The notes beneath the pieces were generated by a model, which was given only the letters and a program-made list of their open reading frames with translations, had not been told where the DNA came from and searched no databases. Below are positions 21,324 through 32,988 of a DNA stretch of 64,000 nt, piece after piece. The first letter of the stretch is position 1. Each line of letters starts with the position of its first letter. Origin of the DNA: Morinoia aosen (taxonomy: Eukaryota > Arthropoda > Malacostraca > Amphipoda > Talitridae); contig CM059564.1 of assembly GCA_030386875.1 (NCBI GenBank), forward strand, positions 63,655,936-63,719,935, read 5' to 3'. The translations under genes were made by a program, and so were the position numbers.

Positions 21324-21901
21324 CTGAGAAGCTGAGGCTACGCGTATTTTTGTGTGTGATGTGGTCAATTGAATTATGACATCGTTCTCTAAAGACGCGT
21401 TCTCTAAATAATCTGTTAAACACGCTTCAAGTGACTGTGAACTTTTAGCTTTTGTTGTCTGAATAAGTTAATCGCCGAGTCACAATATATGCGTTGCTTT
21501 AGCATTAGATATACAGGGTGGTTGCTAGAGCAATGATTTTAATAAAGGTATAAAAAAACGCTTAAAATGCAGGTTTCGTGTGATGAAATGTTGAAATAAA
21601 CTCAAGGAAATAATTCAATGGAAGGGGATATGTGAGCAAACGTGAAAGCACAAACGTGAAAGCTTCATAATTGCGTAAGTTCTGGTGACGACTGGATCAC
21701 TCTTCACCTATAAAACCATGCACATTATGTAACTTTTCCACTTTGAGAGATACACTTATGAAATATATATTTTATCTTCTGGAAAAAATTGTAACGTAAT
21801 TAGTCTAAATCTTAACAGTACTGTCACTACCTAAATTCAATACAATGACAAATACATCAGGTTTTCACTTTGGTGACATTTCTGATATATTTGAGCTCGG
21901 A
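21324..21901. other. no recognised gene
   Basis: AT-rich unique sequence with no supported feature. Confidence 0.4.
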
Positions 21902-21910
21902 TAGCTGGGT

Positions 21911-22271
21911 CCCCTCCGGGGGATACAACTATTATATCTAGGGGAATCAGCACTCCCAGGGGAAAAATGTGCGAGGGCCTGAGCTTAGAGTTAGGTAGGT
22001 TTTCTATTTGCTGAAATAAAATGTTTTTTTTATGTAAGAACCACCTTTCTTCGGTTCACTGCTATCGTGTTTTTTTTTAACACCTCCTACTTTCTTCTTC
22101 AACTTTTATCATGTTTCATAGACAGACTTCTTTCTCAACTTACTGTTTCTATGCCCTTCTGCATAGATTCCGCGGTCCCTTATCTTCATACTAAGTGGTG
22201 CCTCTCTTCTTCCTCTCTGTGGATCGCTTTTTTGTGGATAGGAAGACTTAAAACTAACATCTAATCTAAGT
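21911..22271 (+). mobile_element. SINE-like element with 9-bp target duplication
   Basis: Starts CCCCTCCGGGGGATACAACT, with core variant GGAATCAGCACTCCC, and ends GGATAGGAAGACTTAAAACT plus a CTAAT-type tail. TAGCTGGGT flanks it on both sides (21902-21910 and 22272-22280). The two core changes and several indels make it more diverged than the 4334 and 5824 copies. Confidence 0.88.
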
Positions 22272-22280
22272 TAGCTGGGT

Positions 22281-23911
22281 TCTTGGCGATGAATATTTTT
22301 CTGTATGAAAAACAATGCATGCCATTTCACGCTTTGATCACTCTATTCAATAACCTGATATACTTATTGTTATAGGGGCACACATATTCTAATTACGGGT
22401 GTGCGCATTGTCCTCGTGGTTCAAATGTGAACAGATAGCACTGCGGTTTTATTTTGCGCTTGCATTGTGGCATTCAGAAGCGTGGCGTCCAAGTTTATTA
22501 ACGAACGTCCGTATTATTTTGAGCGCGGCTGGCATTGTTGGTGGCAATGGAACTAGGCAATAAAGCGACGTCTTTAACACCTTCTTTGGTGCTGCGACCG
22601 GGGGTTCCTCAAGCGGCTCGAGTGACCGGAATGGCTCATAAAATGGCGGGCAGGAGTTATAGCAACACTGCCGACCTGCCCGGCCCTCGTTAGAGACCTC
22701 CGCTCCCATCACGCCCTTTTATTAAACTACTTTGGCTACACGTACGCCTCGCTCTTCGTACTCTGCTCTTTGCTCTTGTTTTCCTCTTGCTTCTTGTACT
22801 TTAGTGCCGTAATTACGGTTGATGCTTGTGCTTCAACTTGTTTTCAAATCCTGAAACTTCTTCTCGTACTTTTGTTGGTACTGTTGCTGCCATTTGTAGC
22901 ATTTGTGGGCTTAGCAACTGAATGGTTACAAGGTTCTGCAGGCTGACTGAATTATCGACCAACGTGTGTTGGTTCGAATTAACTTGGCGTCACTTGGCTA
23001 TGCTTTCAATGATCACTTATAGGTGTTTGTAATAGAGCTGGGACTTGTGTCGTACTGGAATAGCAAGACCATGCGAGGGATGCGGGAACGAAAGCTTATC
23101 TTCATTTAAAATTTCCGTCACAAACAGCAAACTTCCTGACCTAAGAGAGAGCTACAAAAATATACCTCTACAACAATTTATTCTGACACAACTTCACCTG
23201 CTTAGGGAGTATAGAAACTTGCACGTCTACTGATTTTATTACTTCTAATGCTGGTAATTATTCCGGTGCGCTGTACCTGGAAGTATAAACACTAACAATA
23301 AAAATTGTGCCCCGTTATGCATACGCACAGAAGACCCTTATGGGGTCAGAACGTTCTGACGAATTTGCCATCCTGTTGCCGCACTGTGAAAAATATCACG
23401 AATACTTTATGCATTGCTATTAGATAGCTTTCGGTATTCCATCGTGCAAGCTGCTTTCAAAATTTTCCAATCTTACCATTAGTCAAATGTAAAAATACTT
23501 TTACAGTTAGCTAAAACTTCTTAAATAATGAGTTTTATGATGTGTTTTTTTTCCGCAACAGTAACCCACCCCACATCGCAGACAGTCTTATGTGAATTTA
23601 GGGCTGATGAACTTGGAAGCATAAATAATTGTTTTACTCTGCTCATTGGACTCTTGATAAGCTGACATTTTTTTGCCTCGTCCATCGAGCTATATATTTC
23701 TAATAAAAGCTTGCGAACAGAGACTGAGAAAAATTTTCAACAGAAAAATTATGATTTGAAATCAACAGAAAAACACATACTTCTTGTACAAGGACCTTGA
23801 TAAAATGTATGCGCGGCAGGCTGCTGCTAGTTATCGCCTCATTCATGTGACTGACAGCGCAGGCCAATGTATACTGCGGCGCAGGCTCTGCGCAGCGGCT
23901 GCGCAAAACTG
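22281..23911. other. no recognised gene
   Basis: Mixed sequence; 22490-22710 is GC-richer and has an 87-codon - strand frame (22449-22712) without recognisable similarity. No splice pair or RNA gene was supported. Confidence 0.4.
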
Positions 23912-23927
23912 TCTACTTTACCTCAGT

Positions 23928-24286
23928 CCCCTCAGGGGGATACAATTATTGTATCTATGGGAACTAGCGCTCCCAGGGGGAGAATGTGAGGGCCCGAGCT
24001 GAGAGTTAGGTAGGCCTTCTTTTTGTTGAAATAAAATGTTTTTGTTATGTTAAGGACCACCTTTTTTCGGTCCACTGCTGTCCTGTTTTTCAGCACCTAC
24101 TACTTTCTTCTTCAACTTTGATCTTGTTTCATAATCTTCCTTCCCAACTTACTGTTTCTATGCCTTTCTGCGTAGATTCCGCGTTTCCTTAACTCCATAC
24201 TAAATGGTGCCTTCCTCCTTCCTCTCTTTGGATCGCATTTGTTGCTGGGTAGGGAGGCTAAAACTAATGATTAATCTAATCTTTAA
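23928..24286 (+). mobile_element. SINE-like element with 16-bp target duplication
   Basis: A 359-bp copy beginning CCCCTCAGGGGGATACAATT, core variant GGAACTAGCGCTCCC, ending GGTAGGGAGGCTAAAACTAA and a TAATCTAATCTTTAA tail. The perfect 16-bp duplication TCTACTTTACCTCAGT is at 23912-23927 and 24287-24302. Its right duplication ends only 57 bp before a hAT element. Confidence 0.95.
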
Positions 24287-24359
24287 TCTACTTTACCTCA
24301 GTAGCTGCCTGCCGCGCAAGTACCCTGCATGATGCAGCGCAGTTTGGCGCAGACACACT

Positions 24360-25450
24360 CAGGGATGGAAAAAACCCTGGGTTTTTTAAAAAAAACAACC
24401 TACCTGTTTTTTTGGGGGTTCAATTGGGTTTTATGGGTTTTATTGTTTTTTGGGGGGCTTTATTGTTTTTTTTTTGTAATACCTGTTTTTATTTAAAAGA
24501 GTTATTCACACAACTCCCGCTGCTTCTATTTCAGATTTATATATATATACACCTATTGAGTAAATATTGTTATTTGATTACTTTATTTCCATTATTATAT
24601 TACATTATTATATGAATTATTACATTATATGAACAATATATGAATTAAGTTTGTCCGGAGTTCATCGGTGCGCTTTATTCCTATAAATTGAAGGACTCCA
24701 ACATCTTCCAAAAACACATGTTCAATGAGAATATCACTAAGACAATGAATCCTCGTTGATGGTGGGATATTCAAGACATGAAACAGCAGAAAATGCAAAT
24801 TCATGAAAAAACACTGGCAGAGGGTTTCTGCAAGTTTATAAGCAATCTTTATTCTTGCCCCGCAAGTTCAGGATCCATTGAGAGAATTTTCTCAACATAT
24901 GGAATTGTGTGGAATAAATTGAGAAATAGATTAGGATCAGAACGCGCACAGAAATTGGCCTCAGTATATCGCCACCTCACAAATGATCATGATGTGGATG
25001 ACAACGATGAAATGGCAGTGGATGTAGAAAGAGAAACACAGTAGTATTGTAGTAGCAGTCTAGTCTAGAAGACAGGGAAAATTCAGAAGTCTCTATATAT
25101 TAAGTAGTCAAACTGCATTTGTTTCTAAGTTTTTGTTTTTTTACTTTGGAAATTAAATTCATGATAATATATTAGTCCCTCGAGTTTTTTTGTAATCAAT
25201 GTTTTTCTAATTTGATTTGTATAGGGTTGGTGTTTTGTTTTTCAATGTTTTCTTGTCATAGTCATGCACATGACTTAGATACTTATTTTGACATGATAAA
25301 CATTTAGCTCATTTCGATTCTATAAGCTTGAAAACAAATAAAATTTACATAACAATAATAAACCCAAAAAATCCCACTATTTAGTGGGTTTTTTAGTGTG
25401 GATTTTTTTGGGCGGGTTTTTTTGGATGGGTTTTTTATGTGCCAACCCTG
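24360..25450 (+). mobile_element. hAT-family DNA transposon, internally deleted
   Basis: Element of 1091 bp with ends CAGGGATGG at the left and the reverse complement of CAGGGTTGG at the right, and a perfect 8-bp target-site duplication GACACACT (24352-24359 and 25451-25458). The 8-bp duplication and CAGGG-type ends are typical of hAT elements. The subterminal regions are runs of A, T and G such as GGGTTTTTT, with a small palindrome near 25369-25396. The only coding remnant is the C-terminal part of a transposase, so the copy is non-autonomous. Confidence 0.95.
24649..25044 (+). pseudogene. hAT transposase C-terminal dimerisation domain remnant
   Basis: The frame opens after a TAA at 24646-24648 and runs to the stop at 25042-25044, with one internal TGA at 24757-24759. 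Residues after it read WWDIQDMKQQK, then SCPASSGSIERIFSTYGIVW and NKLRNRLGSERAQKLASVYRHL. This is the conserved hAT C-terminal (dimerisation) block: the W pair, the PASSxSIERIFS motif and the KLRNRLG motif. The N-terminal BED finger and RNase-H-like catalytic core are absent. An acidic tail (DHDVDDNDEMAVDVERE) ends the protein. The 88-codon frame from ATG 24778 could in principle be translated alone, but that is speculation. Confidence 0.9.
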
Positions 25451-25811
25451 GACACACTGCGGCCTCACTTACCATCGAAGATACCACCGAGATCTGCTCT
25501 TATGCGAACGTGACTCGCTGACAACGGCCGCCATTTTCCAATGTATTGCAGTACTTCTGGACCCCATGCAGACGCACTTTCTCAGAGAAATATTTTCAAG
25601 TTATTTATATATGACGCAATGGTCATCTGGGATTGTACCTTTCAGATCTTTTTCAATGGTTACTTCATAAATTTTGCAAAGCGCTGCTGTTTTTAAAGTT
25701 TTAAAACGACCGAGAAAACCAGAGACGTTAATACGCGCGTTGACCTCCATTTTTGGCTCCAGCTTGTTCAATCGGAATGTTCAGCAGTACAACGACTTTC
25801 CTTTTCACTGT
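25451..25811. other. no recognised gene
   Basis: Short spacer between the hAT element and the next SINE-like copy. Frames of up to 90 codons are unsupported. Confidence 0.35.
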
Positions 25812-25823
25812 ACTGAAGAATCT

Positions 25824-26185
25824 CCCATCAGGGGGATACAGGTATTGTATCTATGGGAATTAGCGCTCCCAGGGGGACTATGTGAGGGCCTGAGCTAAAG
25901 GTTAGGTAGGCTTCCTTTTGTTGAAATAGAATAGGTTTTTGTTTTGTTACGGACCATCTTTTTTCGGTTCACTGCTGCCCTGTTTTTCAGCACCTACTAC
26001 TTTCTTCTTCAACTTTTTCTTATTTCATGAACTTCTTTCCTAGCTTACTGTTTCTGTGCACTTTGTGCATAGATTCCGCGTTCCCTCAACTCCATACTAA
26101 ATGGTGCCTTCCTCTTTCCTCTCTTGGAACATCTTTGTCGTGCAATTAAGGGAGGCTAAAACTTTTTTATATAATAATAATAATA
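25824..26185 (+). mobile_element. SINE-like element, (TAA)n-tailed subfamily
   Basis: Starts CCCATCAGGGGGATACAGGT, keeps GGAATTAGCGCTCCC, then AGGGGGACTATGTGAGGGCC and TGAGCTAAAGGTTAGGTAGG, and ends AGGGAGGCTAAAACTTTTTT followed by a (TAA)n tail. The 12-bp duplication ACTGAAGAATCT is at 25812-25823 and 26186-26197. Diagnostic changes and the tail unite it with the copy at 46228. Confidence 0.93.
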
Positions 26186-26197
26186 ACTGAAGAATCT

Positions 26198-26806
26198 CTG
26201 ACTTTTGTTGTGGTGCTTAATTCATTTGCTCATGTTGATAAGCAGTATCGCAGCAAAGTTTCGGAAGCTAGAGCGATTTAGGGTTCTTGAGCTTGAGTCG
26301 GGTATCTGGAAATCTTTGTATAATTGGAGGATCATTGTCATTTTTTGTTATGAAATCCAAGTTTGTGGCCAAAATCAGTCGATTGAGAGCTGTTCGAGAG
26401 CCTTGCATCGTCTTCGCAGTTGTTCTCAGTGAGAACTGCACATTTGTCACTGGTGTGTACAGCAGTAAGAGCACATCGCTTAACACGTTACTGTTCAAAC
26501 GCTGGATTTGTGCGGTAAATACTGCGTCTCGTGAAAGTGGCATCGAGCACGCGGATGAAATGCGAATCACTCGAAGACTAAATTTAGAATTTTTGTATGC
26601 GTATGATTGCATAAATTCAGATCGTCACTGTGTTGTTGGGCAATTTCTTTAAAAAAAAACTCGCCCTAAATGTCAATCAATAGTCATGAGAATTGGATGA
26701 AGTTGTTTTAATAACATAATTTCGTTTCACTTGTTCCTGATGCATCGTCAGTAGTGATTTTTCTCCACACCGCGACGCAATTCAAATCTCTTCCAACTAA
26801 ACAGCA
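26198..26806. other. no recognised gene
   Basis: Frames of 121 codons (26287-26652, +) and 114 codons (26268-26612, -) overlap over most of their lengths and show no domain; at most one could be real, and neither is supported. Confidence 0.4.
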
Positions 26807-27064
26807 TCACGGCATGTAATATAGTTCTCGCATTACTACATGTACAGCTTCAGGGTCTGGTAACAGTTCGTAATTGCTTAGCAGATGTAGTTTCAATTCC
26901 TTGAAGTGAACTTCCTCTCTCTGAGGGCTTCTCGCTGTACCTTTTAGCAAGGTTTCACTTAACAATCCGTGGCACCATAAGCGACGGATTTCTTGAGAGA
27001 GTTGCATCTCCTTGATTTCATTTATGCTCAGTAACTCGGGTAAAAATAACGTTGTTGGTTTCCA
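26807..27064 (-). CDS. candidate coding segment, unknown protein
   Basis: On the - strand a frame is open from just after a TAA (27065-27067) to TGA (26807-26809), 85 codons. It encodes an orderly, helix-like sequence including ELLSINEIKEMQLSQEIRRL, SPQREEVHFKELKLHLLSNY and ELLPDPEAVHVVMRELYYMP. Residue composition looks more protein-like than most frames here, and it could be a terminal exon or part of a degenerate gene. No strong acceptor was found upstream, and I do not recognise the family. Confidence 0.25.
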   Translation of the reverse strand, partial: WKPTTLFLPELLSINEIKEMQLSQEIRRLWCHGLLSETLLKGTARSPQREEVHFKELKLHLLSNYELLPDPEAVHVVMRELYYMP

Positions 27065-28029
27065 TTATAGAAACTAGAGCGCCCAACAGTGACCAGTAAT
27101 GTCCTCTGAGTGGCCCCTCAGGGCATCATTTAGCCTCTTCAACTCTGACGTTTGACTTCCACTCCGGGCTATTTTCCCTCACAAAATTCTAACCCCTATT
27201 TCACATTCCGTGAAAACATGTAAATTAATGAAAATTACATGCCACTGTTTACTTCTCTAAGCTAAATATTTCTGTGAATGCAAATGTCATTTTAAACGTT
27301 CTTGCTATCGAACTTTGAACTTTGCTCACCTCGATAGTATCCATCGAACTCTGTACTCTCTGATCAGTCTGATATTTTGAAATTACTAGTATTCTAGGTA
27401 ATAGAAATAAGCTAACTGGTGAGGTTTGGCTATTGTGCGGGCAACGTTCAGAGCTTCAACTTCGAACTTCTTTAGCGCTTTATAGAGAAGCCATCAAATT
27501 TACTGCGGCGGTATGTCTGCCACCTAGTATAGTCGTCACTCTGTTCGAAACCCTAGCAATTCATGATCCACCATTTGTAGTGTAATCCCTGCATTTTTCT
27601 TTAAAAACGAAAACTCTTTGTGAGTGAAAATAATTATTTGATCTGGCCTAGAGTGCTCATTCTGCTAAGCAACAGTTAGGCACTTTCTCCAAATCACTAT
27701 ACTGTTCCACGCAGTAAGCGGTCATTCTAGCACACGGTTAGCACAGGCCAAACGTAAGTGACCTGACCTGCACATGTCCCTGTGAACGCCTTGCTTTAGC
27801 AGCTGTTCTAAATATCCGAGCATTAATTCATGAATCCCGTCTCGGTTAGCGTCTAAATCCCGTTCTGGAATTCAGGGTGCAGGCGGGATTGAAGAGCCTG
27901 CACGCACGGAAAGAGGTGAGCTTACGGTGCAGCAGGACAGCGGACGACAGCTTGTGCCGTTAGTCGGCGTCAATGCTCACACGATCAGTTTTAGGCAATG
28001 ACTGGCACTTCAGGAACAACTAGGAGGAA
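27065..28029. other. no recognised gene
   Basis: Unique sequence with no open frame of note and no repeat recognised. Confidence 0.4.
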
Positions 28030-28137
28030 CCCAGTCCAACTTTTTCGCCGGAGCATGCAAGTTTTTCGCCACCTAAGCGATTTAATTACTTGGGCGGCGA
28101 AAAACGTGCATGCAGGTGGCGAAAAAGTTAGACTGGG
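28030..28137. repeat. 108-bp foldback (MITE-like) palindrome
   Basis: The outer arms are CCCAGTCCAACTTTTTCGCC (28030-28049) and GGCGAAAAAGTTAGACTGGG (28118-28137), pairing at 19 of 20. The inner arms are GCATGCAAGTTTTTCGCC (28053-28070) and GGCGAAAAACGTGCATGC (28096-28113), pairing at 17 of 18. A 25-base loop lies between. The outer seven bases CCCAGTC are the same as the terminal bases of the CACTA-like element. No clear target duplication was seen. It could be a tiny non-autonomous element or a hairpin RNA source. Confidence 0.8.
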
Positions 28138-29640
28138 TAGAGATCATTCCATGAAAAGTAAGGCCTGCTCAGTAACGCTAAGTGAAGCCCACTAGCTATT
28201 GTGAAAAGAACTACCCATCTGTTATACCGTCAAAATTGTCACTCAATCAAATATTGATCTAGTTGGTATATTTGTTCATAAATATCTGTGGAATTTTAAT
28301 TATGGTCGTTGAACATATAGCTTTGATCTGGCTTTTCGCTCGTCGGGCTTCTATGCTAATTTGGAGTCCAAACTGTGATCCCAAGACTATTATTCTTTTC
28401 TTGCTCTTCAAGTAACATGAATTTATGATGATACTTATTTTGATTTATTTAATATTTTGATATTTAATTATAATTGTTTATTTCTTTACCGTGCTTAGTC
28501 TCGCTCTGTCCGAAAGACTAATTAGTTATCAACATCGTTAGTGTATTGTAGTTTTAATCTTTTTCACCGAATGTCATATTTCAATTATATGATTATATCG
28601 AAAGAGGCATTTAAACGCTCCAGTGGTCATGGAAGTCATTACTTCAGCTTGCAGTCCTGTAATATGCAACACATTTCCCGACGCAATTCTGTAACCCGAA
28701 CCCTACACTCTCGTTACGACCGTCCTGCTCTGTGCTGCCTCAGCATTTCATGGACCGGACTCAAGTAGTCTTCTGCAGCAATTGCAGGCCACCTGACAAA
28801 TGAGAAATTGATTGGCGGGTAAGGTGAAGCATTTTTACCTCCTCAGGTCGCTCATGATTGTTCGTAACCCGGCCCGACTTCATTCCGATCGTTCGGAGGG
28901 ATGTGCGTGTCTTGCGAAGACGACCTCCAAACTTTCCGCTGTGTTGGCTTCAGGTAACTCGAGTCTTGGGGTCATTTGGCCATCTCGAATTTTGTGATGC
29001 AGCATCAGGGATCATTGGCATGATGAAGAAAAGATGCCTCTGCTGCTCTCTCTAAAGGCTCGCGCGCACCGTGCAATTTGCCTAATGAAGCCTTGCCGCC
29101 TGCGTGAATATGAGCGGCGTCAATTAGACCCAAAATTGAAGCGATGTAGTCAAGTTCCTCTGCCGTGTTCATCCACACTAAAAATTCTCACCGAACTCTG
29201 CTTTTGCGTAAAAGTTGGGCGCGCTAGGCATACTTAACTTCTCGGTAATTAAACTGCTTTTCCAGAACTTGAGAGGATTGGATTCTGTTTTCCTCATTAT
29301 TGTTCAATGCTAAGTTTTGTAGAGACCCGACTTGTCTGTTACGAACAGTAACTAATTAAAATAGTCATTCAGCTTACCTGCGCTAATTTCCGCGTCTAAA
29401 ATGTGAAATTACATGAGTTTATTCACGATGAGAATGGAGGGACAGTTTTGAGATTATTCTTAGTTCATTAGTAAATTCAATCACCCTTAAGTTATATTGT
29501 AACACTTCTCCCTGTAAGTCAATTTTTTTTCAAAATTGAAACCTCAAATATCATTTTACGTCATTTCTCATTTATGGTCAAATGCAACTCAATGTTGTCT
29601 CGATCATTTCTGCTTTTAGGAGTTACCCGATGAAATTTGT
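28138..29640. other. no recognised gene
   Basis: From 28600 to 29240 GC content is higher and three overlapping + strand frames of 61-75 codons occur, but none shows a domain or a supported splice pair. Confidence 0.4.
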
Positions 29641-29895
29641 CCTCTCATTGTGACACAACTATTGTATCTATGGGAATTAGCGCTCCCCGCCCGGGGGAGG
29701 GGAGGGGAGAGATCTAGAGCTCTTCTTCTCTAACTTTTATATAATTGGATAAACTTGTTTTAATCTTAATGTTTCTATGCGCAGGATGTAGAGCCACCCC
29801 TTGTGCAATCCCATGCTAAGTGGCGACTTTTCCTTCTCTGTTGGGAACACCTTTGTGGTGATTAGGAAGGTTGAAACTAACTTTTAATATAATGT
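29641..29895 (+). mobile_element. SINE-like element, internally deleted copy
   Basis: ACAACTATTGTATCTATGGG and GGAATTAGCGCTCCC identify the head; the next part is replaced by a G-rich CCCGGGGGAGGGGAGGGG run, and about 100 bases of the middle are missing. The 3' half retains GTTTCTATGC, CATGCTAAGTGG and GGTGATTAGGAAGGTTGAAA. No target duplication was recognised. Confidence 0.75.
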
Positions 29896-32800
29896 AAGCG
29901 ACAAGAATTTCCCTTAAAATCATGTGGTTAAATAGGTTGCTGTATTAAACGTAGACAGGAAAAATTCATTCACCCTTTCTTTGTCTTAATTAATAGGAAC
30001 TCAAATGGAGCTAATAAAACGCGGGTTTCATTCACTCTGTATAAAGAAAGACGTTCATTTTTATCATTAAGCTGATTGAAAGTTATCATTAGCTATTACC
30101 CTAGTTTAATATTGCTAATATTTGTACATCGCCCCATGAAATGAAAAATTATCATGAAAACTCAGTTTTATTTACTCATAGTTTTTGAGTATCTTACTTA
30201 TTTTTTGGAATGTGAGGTGGAATTAACGAGGTTCACTTCATACTAATTGCACATAAGGAAAACACTGATAATTTGTAATTAAAACCTAACTCTGTAATAA
30301 AGAGAGAAGGGCTTAAACATCAGCTTTTTCACTCATTAACGTGAAGTTAAGTTAACCCCTTGCTCGGACAGGATGACTTGATAAGCCATCACATAATTTG
30401 TTAGCTTCAGAGCGCCACAGAACTCGTCTGAAGTGTACTGTGTCAAGAACTGCCTCACAAAAGTGTGCATACGTCGATTTAGTATTCTCTTCAGTTTTCA
30501 ACCATTTCAGTGTTATAAATACTCCTAAAATCAATTATGGAAAAATGTTTGAAAATGAAACGTTTACTTTCAAACAAAGTCGTCTCGGAAAGAGATCAGT
30601 CTCAACGCCAAAATTGTGCATTTTGAGGCGCACTCGAAGCGGTAGTACATTACTGCACAATTCATGCTGTTGCTGTGCATATATTTCCTGAGCGGATTTC
30701 GTACTTTTTGAGACACACTAGCTGTAAGTAGCTTTTGCACAATTTCTCATGTCGTGTTAGAATCCTCAACTGTTCCAAATTGCGTTGGACCTGTACACCA
30801 TCTCTCTGTTACGGTGGCCAAGTGATGAATCTTGTCTTAATTGCCTTTATGATTATGCGGCTATTTGTGATTATAGGACGGCGATCGGGCAGGATTTTAA
30901 TTGTAATGCGATAATAGCGATGTAATTATCATTGAATGATGATGACGATGAGTTGAAATGCACGCGATGATTGTGATGTAGAATAATGTAGTGAGAGCAC
31001 CGTGGCAAATTTGCGTTTTGTGCTGTAGAGCACTGATGCACAAAAATGTCAAAGAAGAATTCATACACGCTCAACTCTGCAGTAACAATAACTTATTCCT
31101 CAATATCTCTGCAAGAATAACTTATTTGCCTATTGATAATCTGCGCTTCAAATGAAAACAAGTATTGATTTACGAAATGTTTGATGCGTCAGGTCTAGTC
31201 AAATGCCATCCGAATAAAACATATTCAAATCTAGTCGAACGTTAATTTGATTTCATCTCATTTACGATGTGGTGTTGTTTGACATAAGTGACTTCTAACA
31301 TTAACTAAATAGATCTCAATTTATGTTGATCGAGAGTCAATAGGAATTGCGTGTTATGTTTATTTTATTATTGAGTGGCATCAAAGTTGTGCAAAGTTGG
31401 CTGCACTCTGATCACGGGACGTGTTCATCCAGGCATATTCTGTGGGAAATGATTATATTTTATTTTCCCGTTATTAATATGCGGCAATGCGATTCAATCC
31501 TCACAGACGTAGACAAAGTGGGTTTTTTTGGCATGATGAACTGAACGTGTCACTTGTGACTGCTTAAATTAATGTCAGTAAAGAACTGGTACCTACGTAT
31601 GATGTCAGCTCGAGCCTTCTTCCTTTCTGCTGCAATGACAAAAAAACGAATGTGCAATTTGATACTCTCTGAGCAGGCAAAAATGTTTAAGATTAAATCG
31701 AGAGAATCTGTTCTGAACTGAAGCAAGGTGTTGCCGCATCAAATCTAGTGCTTCAGTGCTATCAAATCTAGTGCTTCAGATTTTTACTGGAATGTACACT
31801 TGTGTTAACAGAGCTAATCCTGATAGTTTGACAGTATAATTACAGTATATACCCCCAAATTCATGAGCTCGTTTGGTTTCCTATTTATCTTAGTAGTCAC
31901 TTTGATCAAGTCTCTTCGTTTGGGGCTGGTAAGATGTGTGATAATGCGTTTTATAGGATAAAAATAGGCAACGAATTTAACTTCTTACTGTTTTCACAGA
32001 ACCATGTTCATCGCCAGTTTTTGACGTTGACATCCTGAAGCATGAACGCAGTGGGTAAATCAAGTCCAGCCTGTCATAATAATTCATGCTTCACTACCCC
32101 TTGTCTCACGCGTCAGTCATGTTGCGCAAGGAATGAAAAGGACGGGCTATTATTTAAATTACTTTTAATCGCCAAATCAATTTATGCGATGGAGAAACTT
32201 GGCAGGATTGGCTGATGAAACGTACTATTTGTTTGGTCTTGTATTTCCTGAAGAATCTGAAGTCATACTGCTTAATACCTGTAATTTCACTTAGGGACTT
32301 ACTTCAGTTTTTATATTCAGACTCACAGTAAGTTTCATTTCAACGTTATCTTGATGCGCATTTTATAAAAGGGTGTTTTTTCACTATTTCCAGTTTAAAA
32401 AAATACCAGTGCACGTACTTATTTAGTATATGTTACCGTTGTAATTTACTTTCGTTCACGTTTTAATAACCTATGATTTTCATCCTCATCGAGAAAATTG
32501 TAATACGTGTCTGTGTGCGTTTGGGGACACTAAGTATGGCATCGAAATTGCGAATTCCTGTTCTTTCCGTCAAGCATCGTGAATTATTTCCCGTCTGTAA
32601 GTTTGCAATTTTATTTGTGCGCCATCATTAAAGAATCCGAGATGGGAATTTTTTACACGCCTCCCTAATATAATTAATCTCATTTCATTTTCAGCTACTT
32701 AAGAAGAGACTTCCTTTCATCATGAAGGGTTCACTTCACTGGAATTTGCTAGGGAATTTCTGAGAAATGATATTCTACCTCAAACACATTGCTCTTTTCT

Positions 32801-32988
32801 ACTTTATTATGGAGAGAAAGGCGCTCAGGTAGCCGGTCCTTTTGTGATCATCATTATAGTAAAGCATCGCGTAATGAGGGCCTCGTGTGCACGCTCTTGT
32901 CCTTTACATTTTGGAGCATGTGCTTCTCCTTTGATTATTTCAATTAGTGACTGGGCCTTCCGCCTCACCACGCCCTCGCTGCTCCCTG
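29896..32988. other. no recognised gene
   Basis: Unique AT-rich sequence. A tandem pair of TCAAATCTAGTGCTTCAG (23-bp period) lies at about 31739-31779. Open frames are under 100 codons and unsupported. Confidence 0.4.

Noticed and set aside
22969-22979. GGTTCGAATTA resembling a pol III B box
   Set aside because: No A box at tRNA spacing and no cloverleaf could be drawn.
32000-32054. Candidate 55-nt exon between TTTTCACAG and GTAAAT
   Set aside because: Only 17 codons long and not GC-enriched; a chance splice-like pair is likely in 64 kb.
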